Shown: one piece after another, positions 6,101 to 11,700 of the stretch
Position numbering within the stretch: the stretch's first letter is position 1
Layout: each line of letters opens with the position of its first letter
Source: Chloroflexota bacterium
GTDB lineage: Bacteria > Chloroflexota > Ktedonobacteria > Ktedonobacterales > Ktedonobacteraceae
Assembly (NCBI GenBank): GCA_005879655.1
Contig: VBJK01000110.1
Span: forward strand, 8,211-25,015
Direction of reading: 5' to 3'
DNA length: 16,805 nucleotides
Notes under the pieces: generated by a model
Database searches by the model: none
Told to the model about the DNA's origin: nothing
What the model saw: the letters and a program-made list of their open reading frames with translations, nothing else
Position numbers and translations under genes: made by a program

Positions 6101-8704
6101 GTGGCGGTAGTCATGGAGAAGGGATGGGAGCAGGTTGTGGGAGTCCTGGCCGTCTTGCTCTCTGGAGCAGCTTATCTGCCAATCGATCCCAGGCTTCCCC
6201 AGGAGCGAGTAACCTGGCTGCTAGAGCATGGACAAGTGGAATTTCTCTTGACTCAATCGTGGCTTGATAAGCGAATTGCATGGCCAGAGGATGTACAACA
6301 CATCTGTGTGGATAGCCTTGATCTGGATCAAGAAGAGGTCAAGAGACTTAATCCTGTCCAAAGTCCAGATGATCTGGCCTATGTGATCTACACTTCTGGC
6401 TCTACTGGATTGCCCAAAGGAGTGATGATTGACCATCGAGGGGCTGTCAATACAATTTTAGATATCAATCAACGCTTTGGCGTCAGCAGCATGGATCGTG
6501 TGCTCGCGCTCTCGGCCTTAAACTTCGATCTCTCAGTCTACGATATCTTTGGTCTGCTAGCAGCGGGAGGAACAATTGTTGTGCCGCCTGAAGAAAGCTT
6601 GCGAGATCCTGCCGCCTGGCTGGACCTGCTTGTACGAGAACGGGTAACGATCTGGAATACCGTCCCGGCACTATTACAGATACTTGTAGACTCTATAGAG
6701 CTAACTAACTCGCTATGGCAACAAACAAGCCTGAGACTGGTCCTGCTGAGCGGAGATTGGATACCATTGCCCTTGCCAGAACAGGTAAAAGAGCGTCTGC
6801 CAGCTCTCCAGGTGATAAGCCTTGGAGGCGCAACGGAAGCCTCGATCTGGTCCATTCTCTACCCTATCCATGCCACCCTCCCATCCTGGAAAAGCATTCC
6901 TTACGGCAAGCCCATGCGCAATCAGCGTTTGTTCGTCTTGAATCATATGCTAGAGCCTTGTCCGATATGGGTTCCCGGTCATCTCTATATTGGTGGTGTT
7001 GGCCTAGCCATGGGCTACTGGCGCGATGAGGAAAAGACACAAGCCAGTTTCTTCCACCACCCACTCACCGGGGAGAGACTCTATCGCACAGGCGATCTGG
7101 GTCGCTATCTGCCAGATGGCAATATCGAATTTCTTGGTCGAGAGGATTTCCAGGTCAAAATACAGGGCCACCGCATCGAACTAGGAGAGATCGAGCGAAC
7201 GCTGTCATGGCATCCAGCAGTGCAAGCTGCAATTGTCACTACCATAAACGATCCTCATGGTCATAAACGTTTGCTGGCTTACGTCGTCTTGCGAGAATCC
7301 GCAGAGACGGGGCAGCCGCAAGAGACGGTCCCTGCGGACGAAATGTACGATGATGCGTTGTCCCATCTCGCAGTAGGGTTCGGCCAAACAAGCATACGCC
7401 AGGAGATAGATAAACGACTGGTCATTGATGTGGCGCATCCTACAAACCATCCAGACACGTTGCAAGCGCATAGAGAACGTCTCAGTTATCGGCAATTCTT
7501 GCCAGAGCCAATCCCCTTCTGGCAGTTCAGTGCTTTCCTGAGCACCCTCAGCCAGGCCGAGCTTGAGGGGTTGCCCAAGTACCGCTATCCTTCTGCTGGT
7601 GGCATCTATCCAGTCCAGACCTATCTGGCGATTAAAGCGCAGCGTGTCGAAGGAGTTCCAGGAGGAATCTACTACTATAACCCTCAATCATCTCAGCTGG
7701 TCATGCTTGCAGAGCATATGCACCCTGACTCCGGTATTCATGCTCCGATCAACCAACCCATTTTCGATGAGTCCGCATTCTCGCTCTTTCTGATTGGAGA
7801 TTTGACGACCATCTCTACGCTCTACGGGGAATCTGCTAGAGACTTTTGTCTGCTTGAAGCGGGATATATGGGCCAATTACTGATGATGACAGCAGTGCAA
7901 CAACACATAGGACTCTGCCCGGTGGGGGGCCTGAATTTTGAGCCGATACGCGCTTCATTTCTGCTGACCGAGCGCCATCTCCTGCTACACACCTTGCTCG
8001 GTGGGCGCGTCGATCCTGGCCGCAGTACCGGCTGGTCATTTTTGCCAGGCAACAAGACAAATGTTGCAGGCGAGGCAAGCAGAGAATTGGCACCAAGCAC
8101 AAACCCTACCATGACAGGACAAACAGGCAGGCTTGCTTCGCCAGTCACCATCGCCATGCTATACACATTCTTGAAAGAGAAACTACCGGAGTATATGCTG
8201 CCCTCAGACATCATGGTATTAGAGAGTCTGCCTCTTACAGCAAATGGGAAAGTAGATCGCAAGAATTTACCAGTACCGCAGACCCCATCCAATAGGCCAG
8301 GAACAGAGTATAGAGCACCGATATTAGAGTTAGAGCGGACAATAGCAGCCGTATGGCAAGAGGCGCTCGGTCATGAGAAAGTGGGTATCGACGACAACTT
8401 CTTTGATTTGGGAGGCAATTCTCTGCTGATGGTTCGAGCCTATGCCAGGCTCCGCAAGATACTTGACTGCGATCTCTCAATCATTGAAATGTTTTTTCAG
8501 TATCCAACTATTCACACACTGGCAGAGTTTCTCACCCAAAGGGTTGAACAGCAGGTTCAGCCTTCTCCCCCTCATGATGTAGAGCAACCGCAGCGCACCG
8601 AGAGGCGCAAAGTATCTCGCCAGCGGGAAAGGTTGACTAGACTTCGTCACCGTGCTTCGGTGGCAGGCCCAACTCACACGGAAAGGGACAGGCAAGATGC
8701 ATGA
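2..8704 (+). CDS. Hybrid PKS-NRPS: (AT)-ACP-Cy-A-PCP-Ox-Cy-A(Ox)-PCP, bithiazole-forming; 5' partial
   Basis: Cytosolic megasynthase, 2900 visible codons, reading frame open at the left edge; the ATG at 17 lies inside a PKS post-AT linker and is not the start. Domain order by nucleotide: PKS post-AT linker 2-120, ACP 209-445, Cy1 488-1800, A1 1855-3415, PCP1 3484-3690, Ox1 about 3900-4510, Cy2 4541-5870, A2 5920-8280 with Ox2 inserted at about 7440-8020, PCP2 8318-8540, basic tail to the stop. Each Cy condenses the upstream acyl thioester with cysteine and cyclises it to thiazoline; each Ox (FMN) oxidises it to thiazole. Together the two modules predict a bithiazole on a polyketide chain. No KR or DH lies between the AT remnant and the first ACP, so the upstream beta-keto group should be unreduced. 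The stop overlaps the next PKS gene, which would take over the chain. Function is confident from motifs; substrate assignment is inference. Confidence 0.95.
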   Translation, partial: LKALYMQGAEIDWSELYGQEQYRCVSLPPYAWQRERLWPDWLDIEEISTPPEERAPAPHRLHLSSPNKIEISGREVVDVLTDLWADVLGLEKVDAGASFFALGGHSLQAQRLLTYIREVLQVELTLKDILTAPTPSACAVLIRRAQELGASRTGDVLIEPDPKHRYEPFPTTDVQQAYWVGRYAAESGNVGNHGYIEVEATDLDFERFERALRRLIERHDMLRAVILPDGQQQVLAQVPLFELKIVDLRGQESQIQVGQLGHIRQTLDHQILPVERWPAFALWISLLDEQHVRLHLSIESIFVDAWSMNTLIHEFICLYYEPDLLLPAPTLSFRDYVLAEVSLRNSVAHQRARDYWLERLSSLPPAPLLPLVPENERTWQRPHFVHREARLERAHWQQLKAHAAKIGVTPSGVLLTAFAEVIARWSKTAHFSLNLSTFNRLSLHREVNEIVGDFTSLLVLAVDHTSPATFENRARCMQEQVWKDLDHSSYSGIAVLRELVKMQGEGFSAIMPIVFTSLLITDTTNPLPPPWGKTLYCVSQTPQVWLDHQVLETGGELVFHWQSVDAMFPSGLIDDMFEAYCQLLQDLAIRQERWSQAVRDILPEHQRALFAQVNATEAPVSDKLLHTLFHEQVAQRPDQLAVMSATRLLTYKQVATGALQLAHQLRAWRVRPNQLVAVVMEKGWEQVVAVLGILHSGAAYLPLDASLPRERLWYLLEDGQVEVVVTQSWVDRRTAWPEHVKRIWVDSLDLDEEDIPELKSLQHPTDLAYVIYTSGSTGVPKGVMIDHRGAVNTILDINRRFAINSADRVLALSALNFDLSVYDIFGLLAAGGTIVLLNEKILRDPASWLRMIEQEQITIWNTVPALMQVLVEYVEAHSRRAGSDTGPTPISPFPEHLRLALLGGDWIPLTLPDRLKQLYPHIEVISLGGATEASIWSILYPIETPDHAHKPWSCSSIPYGRPMDNQQFFVLNDDLVACPVWVPGRLYIAGIGLARGYWRDGEKTLASFFEHPRTGVRLYRTGDLGRYLPDGTIEFLGREDFQVKVQGHRIELGEIEATLVHHPAIQEAVVIALGENLDEKRLVACLVKKPSYALTTDDVRHFLAQRLPSYMVPTSLLFLDALPLSPNGKVDRKALSTQASSLQRPEAVDTGQASGTLSAQKSALVAQITELIAGVLKVERIDPTRNLLEYGATSMNIFRIANLLESQLHIHLEFSQLFRLSSINAIAAFSTSNSISNQRKDTGSVNLPRGKEYTANPNESSGNALALTSEVGRNHISASSNLILDPVARERFKSTQPGLRHVRSTTPAVQLMVPELKNGILHQYAERRSARTFLQQPLSFRQFSALLGCLRQITLGGKPRYQWGSAGGLYPVQAYVYIKPGRIEGFDDGIYYYHPVIHQLSLITPLVQLEGEVFGFANQHIFEQAAFVLFLIGQMKAMEPLYGELSRDFCLLEAGEIVQLLEMSAPGHQIALCQTGGIGFKKIEHLFALEEGSIYLHSLLGGALDVNTQDTAPDPTQLYEPFPITDVQQAYWIGRNTTFELGRVGNHGYIEVEAVDLDLARSLLILRQLIKRHPMLRAIMLPDGQQQILEHVPPLCIAYSDLSGLKQQDMATQLAHIREAMDHQVFAVEQWPALEIRLSRLHKRCIRIHISIESLFVDAWSIRILIQEFIHLYHEPELPLPPLALSFRDYVLAELRLQDTELYRRSRDYWAARLADLPAAPELPLAIDPATLSRPRFVHREARIEAELWQQLKAHGARAGLTPSGILLAAFAEVLTVWSKSPRFCINLTTFNRLPLHEEVNALVGDFTSLLMLAVDNSLPASFAQRARNLQEQMWRDFDHRYYSGVRVLRDLARLRRERDRPLSTQAMMPVVFTSLLAEVSAQKHPAPWQEIIYCVTQTPQVWLDHQVLEEGGNLLLYWQAVETLFPPGLLDAMFEAYTSFLHRLATDDELWQAPSCELLPNSQLAQWASLNATETAFPEGLLHSFFLEQVAKRPRQLAVVSTKRTLTYQQTLHEAMVLGHKLRQLGACPNQLVAVVMEKGWEQVVGVLAVLLSGAAYLPIDPRLPQERVTWLLEHGQVEFLLTQSWLDKRIAWPEDVQHICVDSLDLDQEEVKRLNPVQSPDDLAYVIYTSGSTGLPKGVMIDHRGAVNTILDINQRFGVSSMDRVLALSALNFDLSVYDIFGLLAAGGTIVVPPEESLRDPAAWLDLLVRERVTIWNTVPALLQILVDSIELTNSLWQQTSLRLVLLSGDWIPLPLPEQVKERLPALQVISLGGATEASIWSILYPIHATLPSWKSIPYGKPMRNQRLFVLNHMLEPCPIWVPGHLYIGGVGLAMGYWRDEEKTQASFFHHPLTGERLYRTGDLGRYLPDGNIEFLGREDFQVKIQGHRIELGEIERTLSWHPAVQAAIVTTINDPHGHKRLLAYVVLRESAETGQPQETVPADEMYDDALSHLAVGFGQTSIRQEIDKRLVIDVAHPTNHPDTLQAHRERLSYRQFLPEPIPFWQFSAFLSTLSQAELEGLPKYRYPSAGGIYPVQTYLAIKAQRVEGVPGGIYYYNPQSSQLVMLAEHMHPDSGIHAPINQPIFDESAFSLFLIGDLTTISTLYGESARDFCLLEAGYMGQLLMMTAVQQHIGLCPVGGLNFEPIRASFLLTERHLLLHTLLGGRVDPGRSTGWSFLPGNKTNVAGEASRELAPSTNPTMTGQTGRLASPVTIAMLYTFLKEKLPEYMLPSDIMVLESLPLTANGKVDRKNLPVPQTPSNRPGTEYRAPILELERTIAAVWQEALGHEKVGIDDNFFDLGGNSLLMVRAYARLRKILDCDLSIIEMFFQYPTIHTLAEFLTQRVEQQVQPSPPHDVEQPQRTERRKVSRQRERLTRLRHRASVAGPTHTERDRQDA
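209..445 (+). other. ACP domain of the PKS segment
   Basis: Carrier fold with the phosphopantetheine site LGGHSL; the Ser codon is 317-319. It presents the polyketide acyl chain to Cy1. All usual features are intact. Confidence 0.92.
488..1800 (+). other. Heterocyclisation domain Cy1
   Basis: Condensation-superfamily domain of the Cy type: it starts with YEPFPTTDVQQAYWVGR and has the late motif QTPQVWLDHQV near 1618-1650, both diagnostic of Cy. The signature at 896-922 reads ESIFVDAWS, i.e. ExxxxDxxS, with Glu where the family normally has the first Asp of DxxxxDxxS. There is no HHxxxDG condensation motif, as expected for Cy. Confidence 0.9.
1855..3415 (+). other. Adenylation domain A1, cysteine-like specificity
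   Basis: Core motifs visible: A2 GAAYLPLD, A3 YVIYTSGSTGVPKG (from 2306), A4 FDLSVYDIF, A7 YRTGDLGRY, A8 VQGHRIELGEIE, A9 LPSYMVP and A10 NGKVDRK. Aligning to PheA by eye, the specificity residues are D235 (2453-2455), L236, Y239, N278 (2582-2584), L299, G301 (2708-2710), L322 (2780-2782), I330, W331, K517 (3386-3388): DLYNLGLIWK. The known cysteine code is DLYNLSLIWK, so one position differs (Gly for Ser at 301). Cysteine is the likely substrate given the adjoining Cy and Ox domains. Unlike A2, this domain is not interrupted. Confidence 0.88.
3484..3690 (+). other. Carrier domain PCP1 (GATSM type)
   Basis: Helical carrier domain in which the pantetheine site reads YGATSM instead of the usual GG(H/N)SL; the Ser codon is 3581-3583. 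It lies between A1 and Ox1 and should hold the first thiazoline/thiazole intermediate. Confidence 0.82.
3740..3799 (+). repeat. Linker direct repeat, copy 1 (before Ox1)
   Basis: A 60-base block in the PCP1-Ox1 linker, paired with 15805-15864 in gene 3 without gaps: 46 of 60 bases match by my count, including a perfect 22-base run (3777-3798 against 15842-15863). Peptide here is LPRGKEYTANPNESSGNALA; 14 of 20 residues match the other copy. Weaker similarity extends upstream to about 3719. It is not found before Ox2. Confidence 0.85.
3900..4510 (+). other. Thiazoline oxidase domain Ox1 (after the PCP)
   Basis: Nitroreductase/SagB-like FMN oxidase fold: RRSARTF (about 3978-4000), then GSAGGLYPVQAYVYI (about 4091-4135), GIYYYHP, and SRDFCLLEAGEIVQLL. 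It dehydrogenates the PCP-bound thiazoline to thiazole. It is placed downstream of PCP1 as a free-standing domain, whereas Ox2 is embedded in A2. Confidence 0.86.
4541..5870 (+). other. Heterocyclisation domain Cy2
   Basis: Close paralogue of Cy1, beginning YEPFPITDVQQAYWIGR and ending with TQTPQVWLDHQV. The signature at 4958-4984 is ESLFVDAWS, again ExxxxDxxS rather than DxxxxDxxS. It joins the first thiazole to the second cysteine and cyclises it. Confidence 0.9.
5920..8280 (+). other. Adenylation domain A2 (cysteine) interrupted by Ox2
   Basis: N-terminal part with A3 YVIYTSGSTGLPKG (from 6380), A4 FDLSVYDIF and A8 IQGHRIELGEIE up to about 7310, then the Ox2 insertion, then A9 LPEYMLP and A10 NGKVDRK (about 8140-8280). 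Specificity residues by eye: D (6527-6529), L, Y (6539-6541), N (6656-6658), L, S (6749-6751), L, I, W, K (8249-8251), i.e. DLYNLSLIWK, the established cysteine code. The insertion site between A8 and A9 is the one described for epothilone EpoB-type modules. Confidence 0.92.
7440..8020 (+). other. Thiazoline oxidase domain Ox2 (inside A2)
   Basis: Same FMN-oxidase family as Ox1: RERLSYRQF, PSAGGIYPVQTYLAI (about 7589-7635), GIYYYNP, ARDFCLLEAGYMGQLL. It is inserted between A8 and A9 of A2 and oxidises the second thiazoline. The flanking linkers are polar and low in conservation. Confidence 0.88.
8318..8540 (+). other. Carrier domain PCP2
   Basis: Standard carrier domain with DLGGNSLL; the pantetheinyl Ser codon is 8420-8422. 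It carries the bithiazole acyl chain for transfer to the KS of the next protein. Confidence 0.92.
8541..8701 (+). other. Basic C-terminal tail, possible docking segment
   Basis: About 54 residues after PCP2 rich in Arg, Gln and Glu (for example RTERRKVSRQRERLTRLRHR). Such charged, probably helical tails at the C-terminus of PKS/NRPS proteins commonly mediate docking to the next subunit. No defined docking family is recognised by eye, so this is inference. Confidence 0.45.
8681..8687 (+). promoter_or_regulatory. Ribosome binding site for the KS-AT-KR-ACP gene
   Basis: GAAAGGG lies nine bases before the ATG at 8697, inside the end of gene 1. It decides the start: the alternative in-frame GTG at 8652 has no comparable site and would overlap gene 1 by 53 bases. 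The same heptamer precedes gene 3. Confidence 0.6.
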
Positions 8705-11700
8705 TGCAATAGTATCTGAGACAGACATTGCGATCATAGGGATGAGTTGTCGCTTGCCTAGCTGCAAAAATATACACGAGTTCTGGCAAAACTTACAAGA
8801 GGGGAAAGAGTGCATCGCTCAGCTATCAGAAGATCAATTGCGGGCATCACTCTTAAAATATTACGGCTCGATACCAGAGAGCGAGCTTGCATCCTGGCTC
8901 AATGATCCCAACTACGTCAGGGTTGCAGCAAGGTTAGAAAATATTGACTTATTTGCCGCCACGTTTTTTGGCTATAACCCAACCGAAGCAGAATTGATAG
9001 ATCCTCAGCAACGTATTTTCCTGGAGTGTGCCTGGGAGGCACTGGAAGATGCTGCCTATAATCCTGAAACCTATAAGGGCCTGATCGGTGTCTACGCTGG
9101 TTCAGAGCTGAATATGTACTTCCATGGCCTACAGGCGGATACCATTCCTTCTGCCAGTGGACTCTTGAGAGTCATGAGCAATGCCAACGACTACCTGACC
9201 ACGCGTGTTTCTTACAAGCTCAATCTGCAAGGGCCGGGCATGACTGTACAAACTGCCTGCTCAACCTCCCTAGTAGCGGTTCACGTGGCCTGCCAGAGCT
9301 TGAAAAGTGGTGAATGCGACATGGCTTTAGCGGGGGGTGTGGTAGCTCGCCCAATACAAGAAATGGGCTATTTCTATCAAGAGGATGGTTTCCTTTCTCC
9401 CGATGGGCATTGCCGACCGTTTGATGCTAAAGCGCAAGGAACTCTTTTCGCCAATGGTGGCGTCGGTATTGTCGTCTTAAAGCGTCTGGCGGAGGCACTG
9501 GCGGATGGCGATAACGTTTATGCAGTCATTAAGGGTTCAGCAACGAACAATGATGGGAGATTGAAAGCGGGCTATAGCGCTCCCTCCATTGGCGGTCAGA
9601 TGAAAGTGGTTTTAGAGGCTATGGCGGTAGGTGATATTGATCCCGCATCCCTTAGCTATATTGAGGCACATGGAACGGCAACCCCACTGGGAGATCCCAT
9701 TGAGATTGCTGCACTTACTCAGGCATTTCGTACCAGAACTCAACGCAAAAATTTCTGTGCCATTGGAGCACTCAAATCCAATATGGGACATCTGGGGGCC
9801 GCAGCAGGGGTGGCTGGACTGCTCAAAACGTGCCTGGCACTCAATCATAAAATGATCCCTCCCAGCCTGCATTATGAACAGCCTAACCCGCAGATAGATT
9901 TTGCCAACAGTCCCTTTTATGTGAACACTCAACTCACCGCATGGACGACTTCTACACTGCCACGCCGTGCCGGAGTGTGTTCTTTTGGCATAGGGGGAAC
10001 CAATGCACATGTCATTCTAGAAGAAGCTCCAGATTGGTATGTAGCACAGGATCGGCGCAAAGCACAAGCCCTACCATCCTGGCAGTTGCTCATCCTTTCG
10101 GCGAAGGCAAGCTCGGTATTGGAGCACATGAGTGTCAATCTGCTTGACTACTTAAAAAATCATCCTGAGCTGCATCTGGCAGACCTCGCTTTTACCCTCC
10201 AGGTTGGTCGTCAAGCCTTTCCTCATAGACGCATATTAGTTTGTCAGACCATTGCAGATGCTGTGCACCAACTTGAAGCGCAACAAGGCATTTTCTCCGT
10301 CGCACCTGCTGGGGAGCAGCAAGTTGTTTTCATGTTCCCCGGTCAGGGACCGCAATATGTAAACATGGGACGAGAACTCTACGAGACAGAACCACCCTTT
10401 CGAGAACAGGTTGATCTGTGCGCTATGCTCTTAGTCCCGCACCTGCATGCTGATCTGCGCACAGTTATCTATCCGCCCACAGGAGAGGAAGAAGCAGCCC
10501 AGAAACAGTTGGATCAGATGGCGCTAGCCCAACCAGCTCTCTTTGTGATCGAATATGCTCTGGCTCAACTATGGATGCAGATAGGAGTTCGTCCTGCGGC
10601 CATGATTGGCCATGGCATTGGCGAATATGTGGCGGCTTGTCTGGCTGGTGTGTTGTCTCTGCAAGATGCCCTCTTGCTTGTCACCTTACGCGGCCAACTG
10701 ATGGATCAACTGGCCGATGGTGCTATGCTGGCCGTTTCCTTGCCCCAGGAGCAGATCCTCCCCTTACTTAACGCCCAGCTTTCTGTGGCGGCCCACAACA
10801 GCCCGACCGATTGTGTCGTTTCGGGTCCGGGCGATGCTCTTCTTCACTTGCAAAATGCTCTGGGTGAGCAAGGGATTGCCTGCCGACTGCTCCATGTTTC
10901 GCATGCCTCCCACTCTCAGATGGTCGAGCCACTCTTAGCACCATTGAGCAATGCCGTAAAAAAGCTGAGTCTGCACCCTGCCAAGGTCCCCTATATTTCC
11001 AACGTTACTGGAAAATGGATCACTGAGCGGGAAGCAACTGATCCTGAGTATTGGGCCAAGCACTGGCGTCAGACGGCGCTCTTTGCCGAGGGCATGCAAC
11101 TGCTGCTCGACTCTGCCAACATGGTCTTGCTTGAGGTAGGGCCGGGACATTCCTTATCGACTCTGGCTCGGCGGATGGAGGCCGCAGGGATGGGGCCTGA
11201 CCGTGCCCCTACGGACCATATCATCCTGCCTTCTCTGCGTCATCCTCAAACCCAAATCTCAGACCGTGGCTTTTTGCTCAATACCAGTGGGCAGCTCTGG
11301 TGTGCGGGGGTAATCATCGATTGGTCCCAACTCTACGCTGGTGAACAACGCCGTCGTATTCCTCTGCCCACCTATCCCTTTGAACGGCAACGTTACTGGG
11401 TCTCCCCCATCATGGCATGCACGGGAGCAAACCCTGTCCCTACGGCCCCCACACAAAGTCATCAGGGGCCTTCCTCGATGCAGTTGCGCAAAGAGCCAGA
11501 CCTGACCCAGTGGTTCTCCGTTCCTTCTTGGAAACGTTCTCCATTGCCCGCTTCCCTCTCCAAACAAGCCGCATGCAAAGCCTGCTGGCTTATCTTTATA
11601 GACTCTGTGGGATTGGGCTTCCAGCTGGTCAGCCATTTGCGAGGACAGGGGGACATGGCCCTTACAGTGCGTGTGGGAACGCAATTTGGCAAGATGAATG

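Noticed and set aside
8652..8696. GTG start for gene 2 at 8652
   Set aside because: It would overlap gene 1 by 53 bases and lacks a ribosome binding site. ATG 8697 has GAAAGGG at the right distance and the compact overlap seen at the next junction.
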